Shown here: piece after piece, positions 36,366-44,801 of the stretch
Layout: each line of letters starts with the position of its first letter
Numbering within the stretch: position 1 is the stretch's first letter
Assembly: GCA_963805715.1 (NCBI GenBank)
Contig: CAWDVK010000009.1
Location: forward strand, 903,878-967,877
Length of the DNA: 64,000 bases
Origin: CAWDVK01 sp963805715
GTDB taxonomy: Bacteria > Actinomycetota > Actinomycetes > Streptosporangiales > Streptosporangiaceae
Direction: 5' to 3'
Translations under genes and position numbers: made by a program
Notes under the pieces: model-generated
Told to the model about the DNA's origin: nothing
The model's database searches: none
The model's input: only the letters and a program-made list of their open reading frames with translations

Positions 36366-36464
36366 TCACGTGCCCGTGGGGATGGCCTGCCCGCAGAAAC
36401 GCTCCTCCCGCCGTACCTCCAGGGCGGTGGTATCCAGTTCCGGGTCGTAGGCGCACTCACTCAT
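36366..36464 (-). CDS. Possible small protein (32 aa), unknown
   Basis: A short frame MSECAYDPELDTTALEVRRE followed by ERFCGQAIPTGT, with AAAGGGTGG upstream of its ATG. Its start overlaps the end (stop 36457-36459) of another short frame reading LQCRTCAVVVRLTVAQRADD and TIERDLEPGLRKGGCDE. The composition looks protein-like, but no family is recognised and the upstream frame has no normal start codon. It may be part of the small antitoxin-side gene set or noise. Confidence 0.3.
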   Translation of the reverse strand: MSECAYDPELDTTALEVRREERFCGQAIPTGT

Positions 36465-36631
36465 CGCAGCCACCCTTTCTCAGCCCAGGCTCCAGGTCAC
36501 GCTCAATCGTGCGCAGCGTCCCTGCCCGGACATCGTCCGCACGCTGCGCCACCGTAAGCCGAACTACGACGGCACAGGTACGGCACTGCAGGTCCCGTGC
36601 GGCCGTGTTTCATCCGGCGCGTCGCGCAGGG

Positions 36632-36940
36632 TCAACCCACACGCAGGAGCTCGTCACCGAAGTCGGCCATCAGGCTGAGCCGCCCGCCCAGCGCCTCCAC
36701 ATACCGGTCCAGCACGTCACGCGTGGAGACCCGGCCCTTCTCGATCTGGCTGACCCGGCTCTTGCCGACGCCCATCCGGGCAGCAACCTGCGCCTGGGTC
36801 AGACCCCGGCGACGGCGAATCTCAGCCAGCCGCCAGCCGCGCGCCTGGGCCAGCATCTGTTCCTTGCCCGCCTCGAACTCCTCACGGCCTATCCGCTCGA
36901 TCTGCTCATCACGGATCTGCGACCACTTAGTGAAGGTCAC
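36632..36940 (-). CDS. HigA-like XRE-family antitoxin
   Basis: A 102-residue protein with a charged N-terminal helix (WSQIRDEQIERIGREEFEAG), a Cro/CI helix-turn-helix (IRRRRGLTQAQVAARMGVGK, SRVSQIEKG) and a C-terminal strand LSLMADFGDELL. This is the usual build of antitoxins encoded after a HigB/RelE-type toxin: it binds the toxin and represses the operon. Its GTG start overlaps the original end of the toxin frame, indicating coupled translation. It is intact while its toxin carries an amber codon. Confidence 0.85.
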   Translation of the reverse strand: MTFTKWSQIRDEQIERIGREEFEAGKEQMLAQARGWRLAEIRRRRGLTQAQVAARMGVGKSRVSQIEKGRVSTRDVLDRYVEALGGRLSLMADFGDELLRVG

Positions 36941-37325
36941 CGGTCCCTCCCTCCTGTTGCGCCCGTTCCTTCAGGTATATCTCCAGCAACTGCTCAGCCC
37001 TCGGGATTGCCTGCCGGTACCACTCCCGCCAGCTGCCCGACTTATCACCGGCGACCAGCAGGATGGCCGACCGCTACGGGTCGAAGGCGAACAGGACCCG
37101 AAGCTCACTTCGGCCCGCCGACCCCGGCCGCAGCTCCTTGAGGTTCTGGACCGTCGAATGCTCGACATGGTCGACCAGCGGACGGCCCAGCGTTGGCCCG
37201 CGGTCGGCCAGGATGTCGATGGCCTGCACGACCAGCCGATGCGACAGGTCATCAAGTGAGGTGATCCAGTCTCGGACCTCGTCGGTCACGTAGATCTCCC
37301 ACTCGTCCAACCGCCCGGCTCCCAT
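36927..37325 (-). pseudogene. HigB/RelE-like toxin with an in-frame amber codon
   Basis: The frame reads EWEIYVTDEVRDWITSLDDL through LKELRPGSAGRSELRVLFAF and DP, then TAG at 37074-37076, and continues in the same frame RSAILLVAGDKSGSWREWYR and QAIPRAEQLLEIYLKERAQQ to a TAA at 36927. Relatives have FAFDPxRxAILLVAGDK with Trp or a similar residue at the stop position, so TGG to TAG is the simplest change. Without readthrough the product lacks about 50 C-terminal residues, including the last strand and helix. The antitoxin follows directly. Confidence 0.75.
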
Positions 37326-37333
37326 CCTGTTAA

Positions 37334-37351
37334 GTTTAGCTTATTGTAAAC
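37334..37351. promoter_or_regulatory. AT-rich inverted repeat upstream of the toxin-antitoxin pair
   Basis: GTTTA-GCTTATTG-TAAAC is an inverted repeat in an AT-rich patch unlike its surroundings, 8 bp upstream of the toxin ATG. It may be the operator bound by the XRE antitoxin and overlap the promoter. Downstream to 37509 no gene is seen. Confidence 0.45.
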
Positions 37352-37567
37352 ATACTGCAGGCGTCGACGCGTTCGTCCATGTGCGATCAAGAGCCGCATC
37401 TTCTGATCTGCGAGAGCCTGAAAATGCCCCAACCTACAAGCGGAGGCCGCCGGGGAGGCAAGCAAGCGGTGACATGACCCAGAGATCCTGCAAGTCCCCC
37501 CGAACTGCCTGTCGCTTGCCAGCGTGATGGGACCGGGGTGCTGCCACGAGGAAGGGACCACCTTGGG

Positions 37568-37854
37568 TCATGAGTGATCATGGTGGTTTCCTTTCTCGTC
37601 GTCAATGGACACGCTGATGGATGGTTTCTGGCGGCGCCGGTAGGACTCGCCTTCGATGACGAGTTCGTGGGCGGTGGAGACGAGGCGGTCGACGGCGGAC
37701 TGGGCGAGTAGCGGGTCGGCCATCATGGCCAGCCATTCCTCGGCGGTGCGGTTGGAGGTGACCACTGTCGAGGCCCGCTGGTGGCGTTCGACGCAGAGCT
37801 GGTAGAAGTCGGCGGTCTCGGTGGCGTCGAGCGGCTGGAGCGCGAAGTCGTCCA
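37568..37854 (-). pseudogene. istB: IstB 3' portion (right-hand piece of the split gene)
   Basis: The frame reads DDFALQPLDATETADFYQLC, ERHQRASTVVTSNRTAEEWL and MMADPLLAQSAVDRLVSTAH, the second half of the IS21 ATPase helper with sensor-1 (VVTSNR) and the helical end. It starts at the Walker B aspartates, exactly where the 5' piece at 41906-42428 ends. Confidence 0.85.
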
Positions 37855-37904
37855 GTTATCTGGTGTTGATCTTGATCGGTTAGTTGTTTCCGCAGGTACT
37901 GACG

Positions 37905-38402
37905 TTACGGACGCGTCCGTAACGTCGAAGGCCGGGCTTGGATGCCGTGCTGTTGCAGGACCCGGCTGAGGCGGAGGAGCTCGCCGTGGGCGGCGGCGAG
38001 CCGCTGCTCGAGGTCGTCCACGGCAGTCCGCCGGGCGGCGCGTTCCTCGCGGAGCCTGGCGGTCAGCGCGTGCACGATGCTGCCCGTGGTCTCGGCGGGG
38101 CTGGGGCTGGCGGACGGGGCTGGGGCAGTGGCGGCGGCCTGCTGGGCGCGCAGGCCCTCGATGCGCCTGCGCAGGCCGGGGCTGGCGTAGAGGAAATCGA
38201 GGCTGACCCCTGCGGCGCGGGCAACGGACCGGAAGTTGATCTCCTGCTGGTTCTTGACGAGCTGGCGGATCGCCGTCTCGGCGCGGGCGGTGGCGGCCTC
38301 GCGTTTGGCCTGGGCAGCTCGGCGCAGCGCGTCGGCTCTGCGCTGGGCGGCTGTCGATGCCTCCCCGGTGCGCGGTGAGGCGCCCAGGGGGCTGCCGCTC
38401 AT
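37905..38402 (-). CDS. TnpC-like transposition helper (DUF6262-type)
   Basis: A 165-residue charged protein: RADALRRAAQAKREAATARA, then INFRSVARAAGVSLDFLYAS (helix-turn-helix-like) and a C-terminal coiled coil (LREERAARRTAVDDLEQRLA). In Tn554 elements the third gene affects orientation and frequency of transposition. Its ATG overlaps the stop of the tnpB-like gene. Confidence 0.8.
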   Translation of the reverse strand: MSGSPLGASPRTGEASTAAQRRADALRRAAQAKREAATARAETAIRQLVKNQQEINFRSVARAAGVSLDFLYASPGLRRRIEGLRAQQAAATAPAPSASPSPAETTGSIVHALTARLREERAARRTAVDDLEQRLAAAHGELLRLSRVLQQHGIQARPSTLRTRP

Positions 38403-40588
38403 GACGGGCCCGGCCCGGGGGTGATGGCGACGGGCACCGGCTTGCCCTGGTAGCCAGATCGTCCGCAGACCCCGCTGCCGCGGATGATGCTGGCGTCGCC
38501 GGGCTGGGCTTCCAGGGCGGCGATTTCCAGGCGCATGCTGCGGACCTCGGCCAGGCGCTGCTCCAGCCAGATATTGCCCTCGCTCATCGGTTCCCCGTAT
38601 CGGGCCAGGTGCTGGGCCTTGCGATGCTCAATCAGCTGCTCGGTCCCGGCGAGCTGGCGGCGGATCTCGGGTAGGTGGCTGCGGTCGGTGGCGAAGTGAT
38701 CACAGCCGTGGCAGGCGTTGCCCTTGTCGCAGGACCGGGCGGGCGGCAGCAGGCACCAGCCGTTGGGCAGAACCCGGTCGGTGCGCCGGTCGAGCTGGAG
38801 CACGTCGAGCATGTCCCGGCCGTCCATGGCGATCGTCCGCCCGTCGCGGCCGATCCTGGCCATGGCCAGGAACTCCCGTTCGGCGGTGGTAGCCAGGGTC
38901 GCGGCATACCGCATGCTCATCTCGGGCGAGCGATGGCCGAGGTAGCGCTGCACGACGTGGATCGGTGCGCCCGCATTCAGCAGGGTGGTGGCCTTGGTGT
39001 GCCGCAGGCGGTGGCTGTGGGAGTAGCTCAGCGGCCGCCCGCTGGCGTCCCGGAGCCCCAGCACGCCGCTGAGCTTGCGCAGCATCCCGTCGTAGTGGCT
39101 GGTCTCCCAGGCCCGGGTGCCCTTGCGGTTGCCGGCGAGCTTGGGGAACAGGTAGCGCACCGACCCGTCCGGCCCGAGCCGCCAGTGCTCGCGGACCCAG
39201 GCCTGCTGCTCGCCGACGATCTCGGCAACGTCGGCGCCGACCAGGATCGTGGAGGGCGCGCCATCGACCTTGGTCTGCTGGTAGCGAAGCCGGGCCACCA
39301 TGCCCCCGTCGGGGACGGCAGCTGGGTCGACGCCGGGAATGGCGGTCAGCGGGTCGAAGTCCATCAGCAGCACCTCGGCTGCGCGCCGGCCGGTGAGCGC
39401 CTGGATCAGCCAGGCGCGCATCATCGCTGGCTGGCCGAACCCGGCGACGTCAATGGCCCGGCCGTGGCGGGTGATGGTCATGGACTGGTCACGGGGCATC
39501 CCGAGCAGCTCCACATACTGCAGCATGCGGGCCAGGTCGGCGTCGCTGATGTAGTTGCGCTCGTCAGCCTGGCGGATCGCCCGCTCCGCGCGGAGCTCGT
39601 CGATGCGGTAGAGCCGGGCGTGGCTGTCGGTCAGCGCCAGCCACCGGTCATCACCGGTCGCGGCGGCGGCATCGACCTGGTAGTCGTTCATGAACCGGTA
39701 GAAGTTGCCGATGAACCGCTGGCTGCGGGCGACCGACCGCGCGTCCAGCGGCCCGCCGCGGGCGCGGCCATGGGCGGGCCGGTCCCGCCGCCACCGTTGC
39801 AGGAACGCCCGGAAGTCCAGTGCCAGCGCCCGCAGCTGTGAGGGGTCGGCGGTCAGGGCGGGGTGGCCGAGGCCGCGGGCGAGGGCGAACTCGCCAAAGC
39901 GGGCGGCGAACACGTGCACCTGCATCACCGTCGACCAGGTCAGCTGCCCGGTCTCGAGCTGGAGGCGGGTGCAGAACTTGACTCCCTCGCGCAGCCAGGA
40001 CGGCTCAATGTTGTCCCAGCGGACCGAGGCGTCACCGTGCGGCTCGTGGTCGCGGCGGGGGATGCGCGGATCGAACCGCAGGCACCACAGATCGTGTTTC
40101 CACCAGGGCGCGTCGCTGTAGTACACGGCCAGCCGGGGCAGCATGCCCCCAAGAGCGGCCCCGGCCCGCTCCCGGGTGCCTGCGGCGGGGAGCCTGCCAT
40201 GGGCGGCATGGAACGCCCGCACCCAGGCGGCCATCCACTCCGCCAGCGGCAGGTCCGCGAAGGAGCGCACCTCGGGACGGCGGGCGGCGATGCCGGCCGC
40301 GATGGCCGCCCACTGGTTCCATTCGCCAGTGCGGATCACGCGCTCGCCGTTAGCGTGGCAGGTCGCCACCCACCAGGAGATCTCCCGCTGCATCGGGACC
40401 GGCAGCATCCCGGTGCGCAGCACCGCGCGCGATGAGGAGCTGCAGACCTCGGCGAGCACGGGATCGGCCGGATCGAACGTGGCCGCTGCGAACACCGGCG
40501 CAAGGCCGCTCATCAGCGCGGCGCTGCGGGCCAGCCCGCCGGGCGGGCCGGTGATGGCGTGCAGCCCGGGCCGCCGGGGCTCACTCAC
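38399..40588 (-). CDS. TnpB-like tyrosine recombinase (Tn554 type)
   Basis: About 729 residues. The catalytic domain carries GRRAAEVLLMDFDPL (Arg), SHSHRLRHTKATTLLNAGAP (His-x-x-Arg-His) and GHRSPEMSMRYAATL (Tyr), and the C-terminus has the Cys motif CDKGNACHGCDHFATDRSHL typical of this group. GTG at 40588 lies inside the end of the tnpA-like gene (8-bp overlap), giving coupled translation; a longer start reading upstream is possible. It appears intact. Confidence 0.85.
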   Translation of the reverse strand: MSEPRRPGLHAITGPPGGLARSAALMSGLAPVFAAATFDPADPVLAEVCSSSSRAVLRTGMLPVPMQREISWWVATCHANGERVIRTGEWNQWAAIAAGIAARRPEVRSFADLPLAEWMAAWVRAFHAAHGRLPAAGTRERAGAALGGMLPRLAVYYSDAPWWKHDLWCLRFDPRIPRRDHEPHGDASVRWDNIEPSWLREGVKFCTRLQLETGQLTWSTVMQVHVFAARFGEFALARGLGHPALTADPSQLRALALDFRAFLQRWRRDRPAHGRARGGPLDARSVARSQRFIGNFYRFMNDYQVDAAAATGDDRWLALTDSHARLYRIDELRAERAIRQADERNYISDADLARMLQYVELLGMPRDQSMTITRHGRAIDVAGFGQPAMMRAWLIQALTGRRAAEVLLMDFDPLTAIPGVDPAAVPDGGMVARLRYQQTKVDGAPSTILVGADVAEIVGEQQAWVREHWRLGPDGSVRYLFPKLAGNRKGTRAWETSHYDGMLRKLSGVLGLRDASGRPLSYSHSHRLRHTKATTLLNAGAPIHVVQRYLGHRSPEMSMRYAATLATTAEREFLAMARIGRDGRTIAMDGRDMLDVLQLDRRTDRVLPNGWCLLPPARSCDKGNACHGCDHFATDRSHLPEIRRQLAGTEQLIEHRKAQHLARYGEPMSEGNIWLEQRLAEVRSMRLEIAALEAQPGDASIIRGSGVCGRSGYQGKPVPVAITPGPGPS

Positions 40589-41738
40589 CGCTGCTGCCCT
40601 GCCTGCCGTCCCACCCCGCGCAGAAGCGGCGCCAGCCAGCCAGCGCGGCCAGCTCGGCATCCTCGCTGACCCAGCCGTAAAGGCTGAGCGTGGTCTGGAT
40701 GTCGGCGTGCCCGAGCCGCCGCATCACCACGTGCTCCCTCGCGCCCGACAGCAGCAACGCCGAGGCATGAGTGTGCCTGAACCAGTGCGGGGTCCAGCCA
40801 TCGGGCACCGCTGATCCGAGCCGCCGTTTCAGCGTAGCGACCAGGTCATAGACGGTCTCCGGGCGCAGCGGCGCCAGCCACCGCCCGCGGCACAGGTTGA
40901 CGAACACGAAGTGGTTCTCCAGGTCCAGCGCCTGGTGCGCGCCCGCGTCGCACAGCTGCCACAGGTACTCGCTGTGCAGGCGTTCCAGCTCGTCGCTGAT
41001 GTGGATCCGCCGGTACCGGCTGTTCTTCACCCGCGCCCCGGCCGGGTGGTCCTGACGGGGCACCACCTCAATGAACGGGGTGCCGCCGCGGCCGGCGTGC
41101 CAGTCACAGTGCCGGGTAGACAGGCACTCGCCCAGCCGCATCCCTGTCTCTGCCAAAGTGGCGAACATCAGCCGGTCACGCACCGACCCTGTCCACTCGC
41201 CACACGCCGCGTCCCATCGCGCGCACCCATCCAAGATGGCCTCAACCTGCAGCGGGGTGAGCAGCGGCACGGGCCGGCAGGCATGCCGGCGCAGCCGTAC
41301 CGCTGGCCGTAGCTGATCCCGACCACGCTGCAGGTGCGCCAGCCCGGGAACGTAGCTGCCGCCGCGAGTGCTCACCCGGTAGAGCCGCCCGGCCACCGGC
41401 ACCTGGTGCACGTCAGCGTGGTAGCGGTAGAACGACAGCACCGCCGTGACCCGGGCCGCCACCGTCGACTCCGCCGCCATCTGCCCGCCCGCACCGGCAG
41501 GCAGCCGGGACACCCCGGGCGGGTCCCCGGTGCGCAGCACAGTCAGGAACGGGGTAAACGACGGCAGGGTCACCTCGTCCCAGCTGAGCCCGGCCGCAGT
41601 CAGGTAATCCCACCAGCGCGACAGCGATGCCGCATAGGAGCGGACCGTGTTCGGCGAGGCCCGCTGGGCCACCCGCAGGAACTCCAGGTACTCCTCCGCC
41701 GCCCGGCCGGCAGGTGATCCTCCCCGACAACCGTCCAT
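40581..41738 (-). CDS. TnpA-like tyrosine recombinase (Tn554 type)
   Basis: A 385-residue integrase: N-terminal core-binding domain (AEEYLEFLRVAQRASPNTVR, SYAASLSRWWDYL) and catalytic domain with ETGMRLGECLSTRH (Arg), TPHWFRHTHASALLLSGARE (His-x-x-Arg-His) and LGHADIQTTLSLYGWVSEDA (Tyr). All expected residues are visible. ATG at 41738 follows a GGGAGCGG. It is the first gene of the transposon. Confidence 0.88.
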   Translation of the reverse strand: MDGCRGGSPAGRAAEEYLEFLRVAQRASPNTVRSYAASLSRWWDYLTAAGLSWDEVTLPSFTPFLTVLRTGDPPGVSRLPAGAGGQMAAESTVAARVTAVLSFYRYHADVHQVPVAGRLYRVSTRGGSYVPGLAHLQRGRDQLRPAVRLRRHACRPVPLLTPLQVEAILDGCARWDAACGEWTGSVRDRLMFATLAETGMRLGECLSTRHCDWHAGRGGTPFIEVVPRQDHPAGARVKNSRYRRIHISDELERLHSEYLWQLCDAGAHQALDLENHFVFVNLCRGRWLAPLRPETVYDLVATLKRRLGSAVPDGWTPHWFRHTHASALLLSGAREHVVMRRLGHADIQTTLSLYGWVSEDAELAALAGWRRFCAGWDGRQGSSGE

Positions 41739-41905
41739 GTCCGCTCCCCGTCCGCGACAACACGCTGCACCCCCATGGCCGGACATCATGCCAACGTCAC
41801 CGACGTTGCTGTGGGACCCCGGATAGCGACACGCTGACGTGCGAAAACTCTGCTCTAGGCCACGCTGGCTGACGTCACGGACGGGCGGCAGGGAACCCCA
41901 GATAG

Positions 41906-42428
41906 GTCCAGGATCAGCAGCTCGACTCCGGCGAGCCGGCGCATCTCGTATTCCAGGGTGTTGTCCAGGCGGGCGGCCTTGAGCCGCTTGAACAGCCGGG
42001 CGGCCGGGGCCATGTGGACGGTGCGGCGCCGCCGGATCGCGATGTGCCCGAGCGCGCAGGCCAGGTGGGTCTTGCCGACCCCGACCGGGCCCAGGATCAC
42101 AGCCCCGGTGCGGGCCGTCGAGGAACCGCAGGCTGGCCAGCTCGTTCCACAGCTGCCGGTCATAGCGAACTGCGGCGGTCTCGTCCCAGGCATCGAGCCG
42201 CATCCCCGCATCGAGCCCGGCGGCGCGGGCGCGCAGCGAGGCGGACTTGGCCTCGCGGCGGGTGACCTCATCAGCCAGGATGAGCTCGAGGAAGTCGGCA
42301 TGGGCCATTTTCTGCTGCCGGGCCAGGGTGAGCCGCTCGGGCAGCGTGTCGAGCATCTGGCCGAGCTTGAGCGCCCGCAGGGTCGTGCGCAGGTCCGGGC
42401 TGACCGTATCGCGCATGATCGCTGTCAC
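41906..42428 (-). pseudogene. istB: IstB 5' portion, frameshifted and split
   Basis: Starts MTAIMRDTVSPDLRTTLRAL and reads DFLELILADEVTRREAKSAS, then after a 1-base shift near 42115 VILGPVGVGKTHLACALGHI (Walker A) and LAGVELLILD, where the transposon begins. The ATG overlaps the istA stop (ATGA). Even without the transposon the frameshift would inactivate it, unless that base is a sequencing error. Confidence 0.85.
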
Positions 42429-44005
42429 GGGGTCACCTCCCCGCCGGGAATGAGGGTCAGCTGCACGGGCCGGTACTCGGCCGGGTCGCGGGCGAACCGC
42501 GCAGTGGCCGCTACCGCGGGGCGGGGCGGGACGGGCGTGTTCTCGGTTGCCTTCTCCAGCATCGACGCGATCTTGGTGACGTTGAGGACGTTGAGTTCAA
42601 GCGCCCGCTCGCAGGCTGTGTCCACCGGGCCGGGCCCGTAGCGGCGGACCAGCCCCAGCAGCCGGTAAACCTGCCGCATCTTCGTCCACGGCAGGTCGGT
42701 GTCCAGCAGCCGCTCCGCGTAGACCCCCACGCTGTCGCCGTGCCGGCGCGCCGCCCGCGCCAGCGACGCGACATCGCGCATCGCGTAGGTGGTCTTCTCC
42801 GCGGGCAGGCCGGCCGGGTCCGTGACCCGCCGGCCCGGCTGCTGGCGCGGGTGGGCCTTGACCAGCTGGCCGCGGCAGTACAGCTTGACCAGCGCCGAGT
42901 CCGCGCGGGCGTCCAGGTGGCAGCCGAGGTATTCCTTCGGCGCCGAATACAGGGCCCGGCCGACCTCGACGTGGAAGTCGCGGTGCACTTTCACCCGGGT
43001 GAACACCGGCACGTCATACGGAGCCGCGGGCAGCGGCAGCAGCACGGCGGCTTCACGGTCCGCGAACACCTCCGCGGGGCGCGCCTGGATGGTGCCGTGG
43101 ATGCGCGCCCCGGCCACGTCCCGGCACCACGCTTCGGCCCGGGCCTGCGCATCGGACAGGCCGGCGAAGTCCTCGCCTGCGAAGAAGTTCCCGCGCACGT
43201 ACCGCACGGCCCGCTCCACCCTCGGCTTGTCCTTCGGGGAGCGGACCCGGGCCGGGTCAGTGGCGAACCCCCGGGCCTGGGCGTAATCGAGCCAGCCCGC
43301 GGTGAACCGGGGGTTCACCGCGTCCGCGGCCGCGACGATCGCTGAGGCGTTGTCAGGGACCAGCACCTTGAAGATGCCGCCGAAATACGCCCGCGCGGCC
43401 TCGCACCCGCTGGTGAACGCGGCCAGGGTCTGGGTGAACGACAGCCACACGAACATGTGCCGCGAGTAGCACGCGGTGAAGATCAGGGCGTGTACCTTCC
43501 GCTGCCGCCCCGTCACCGGATCCGCCAGCATCCCCAGGTAACCGAAATCGATCTGGCACTCCATCCCCGGCTCCCCGTCGGCGACACGCACCGTCGCTGC
43601 GGCTGGCCCGAATCCGCACCGCTCCACGCAGAACCGGTGCAGCGTCCGGTACGGCACCACCACCCCGCGGCGCTCCAGGAAGACCCCGATCTTCACGACC
43701 GTCAGGCCCTGCTTCACCTGCGCCCTGATATCAGCGTGGCAGGCCTCCAGCTGCTCCCACGCCTGCCCGTGCCCGCCCGGGCGCACCGGCCGGACCGCCT
43801 CGGCGACCTGCCCGACCAGCTCGTCGGTCAGCTGCGACAGCCCGCCGTCACGAGCTACCCCCGCTTCCACGCCGGCCTGCACATACCGGCGGGCGGTCTT
43901 ACGGTCCACGCCCGCCTGCTCAGCGACCTTCCGCAGCCCCGCCCCCGAAAGCCAGGCCCGCAGAACCTCACGAATCTCAATCACGGCAACCTCCCGGAAC
44001 GCCAT
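42425..44005 (-). CDS. istA: IS21-family transposase IstA
   Basis: The 526-residue transposase has an N-terminal helix-turn-helix (VLRAWLSGAGLRKVAEQAGV, DRKTARRYV), an rve/DDE core with MECQIDFGYLG (first Asp), VLVPDNASAIVAAADAVNPR (second Asp) and SPKDKPRVERAVRYVRGNFF (Glu), and the IS21 C-terminal domain. ATG at 44005 (MAFREVAVIEIREVL) is the family start. It looks intact but its IstB partner is broken. Confidence 0.9.
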   Translation of the reverse strand: MAFREVAVIEIREVLRAWLSGAGLRKVAEQAGVDRKTARRYVQAGVEAGVARDGGLSQLTDELVGQVAEAVRPVRPGGHGQAWEQLEACHADIRAQVKQGLTVVKIGVFLERRGVVVPYRTLHRFCVERCGFGPAAATVRVADGEPGMECQIDFGYLGMLADPVTGRQRKVHALIFTACYSRHMFVWLSFTQTLAAFTSGCEAARAYFGGIFKVLVPDNASAIVAAADAVNPRFTAGWLDYAQARGFATDPARVRSPKDKPRVERAVRYVRGNFFAGEDFAGLSDAQARAEAWCRDVAGARIHGTIQARPAEVFADREAAVLLPLPAAPYDVPVFTRVKVHRDFHVEVGRALYSAPKEYLGCHLDARADSALVKLYCRGQLVKAHPRQQPGRRVTDPAGLPAEKTTYAMRDVASLARAARRHGDSVGVYAERLLDTDLPWTKMRQVYRLLGLVRRYGPGPVDTACERALELNVLNVTKIASMLEKATENTPVPPRPAVAATARFARDPAEYRPVQLTLIPGGEVTP

Positions 44006-44312
44006 CCCCCGAACCCCCAAGTCGATCGACCTGAAGGCACCGGGTACCGGAAGTGATCAAGACCCCCAAGCCGACACGCCGGGTGGTCCCATCACTGGCA
44101 ACCAGGTGGTCCCATGCTCGTGGCAGAAAACCCCGAAGAGTGGTCCCATGCGCGTGGCAGGCGACAGGGTTCGGTCAGCTGGAGGACGGGCTGCGGCAGG
44201 CCAGCGACTGGTATCTGTGGGGACCGCATGTGAGTGAAACAGCAGGGCCCCGGTACTCGACCAAGCGACAGGCACCCGCTTCCACCATTTAGCGACCGCA
44301 CCACGAAAGGCC

Positions 44313-44801
44313 ATGCAAATGGACCCGTTTGGACGACGGCGCTCGGTGGGGGACCGGCTGGCCCCGCGCGCGGAGGCGCTGGCCCAGGACGTCACGGAGC
44401 GGGCGGTCGAGCTTGCGGTTTCCGCGCTGGATGTGAATGCGCTGCTGGACCGAGTCGATCTGAATGCCCTGCTGGACCGAGTCGATCTGAATGCCCTGCT
44501 GGACCGGATCGACCTGGACGGCCTGCTCGCGCGGGTGGATGTGGAAGCCATAGTCGACCGGGTGGACGTGAATGCCGTCGTCGAGCGCATCGACATCGAC
44601 GAGCTGGTCGAGCAGACGGACCTCGGTGCCGTCATCGCCAGGTCCTCCAGCGGGGTCGCGAGCGATGTGCTCGACGTGGTCCGCAGCCAGACGGTCGGGC
44701 TCGACGAGTTCATCGCCCGCTGGATAGGGCGGCTTCGCCGCCGCCCCTACACCGGCCCGCCCGGCCCGACTGACGGGCTGCGGGCCACGGCAGGGTCATG
44801 A
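44313..44801 (+). CDS. Nine-residue tandem-repeat protein (VDxNALLDR repeats)
   Basis: The 162-residue protein has eight consecutive 9-residue units (DVNALLDRV, DLNALLDRV, DLNALLDRI, DLDGLLARV, DVEAIVDRV, DVNAVVERI, DIDELVEQT, DLGAVIARS) between a basic N-terminus and a helical segment VLDVVRSQTVGLDEFIARWI. Two units are almost identical at DNA level (27-bp period from 44430). Such regular D-hydrophobic repeats usually precede or accompany RDD membrane domains in actinobacteria; here the stop overlaps the ATG of an RDD gene. Function unknown; possibly a membrane-associated scaffold. Confidence 0.75.
   Translation: MQMDPFGRRRSVGDRLAPRAEALAQDVTERAVELAVSALDVNALLDRVDLNALLDRVDLNALLDRIDLDGLLARVDVEAIVDRVDVNAVVERIDIDELVEQTDLGAVIARSSSGVASDVLDVVRSQTVGLDEFIARWIGRLRRRPYTGPPGPTDGLRATAGS

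Larger units (their letters stand above)
37855..41905 (-). mobile_element. Tn554-like transposon (4051 bp) inside istB
   Basis: Three overlapping genes, two long tyrosine recombinases and a small helper, form the tnpA-tnpB-tnpC order of Tn554. The outer ends are related (TATCTGG near 37857 and CCAGATA near 41898-41904), and GTCCA stands at both junctions (37850-37854 and 41906-41910). Removing 37855-41910 rejoins istB as LLILDDFA without a gap, which fixes the insertion point. Confidence 0.82.
37510..44166 (-). mobile_element. IS21-family insertion sequence carrying an inserted Tn554-like transposon
   Basis: Ends begin TG and finish CA and show related termini: TGTCGCTTGCCA at 37510-37521 and the complement of TGTCGCCTGCCA at 44155-44166. 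Several subterminal repeats of TGGTCCCAT occur, at 44084, 44107 and 44141 on the right, with the complements ATGGGACC at 37527 and AGGGACCA at 37553 on the left, as is typical of IS21. Contents are istA, then istB split into two pieces around 4.05 kb of foreign DNA. No clear target duplication was found. Confidence 0.8.

Noticed and set aside
36066..36557. Plus-strand frame containing WGFEPQTSCMP
   Set aside because: The motif is the translation of the tRNA-Ala 3' half read from the opposite strand; no protein family supports it.
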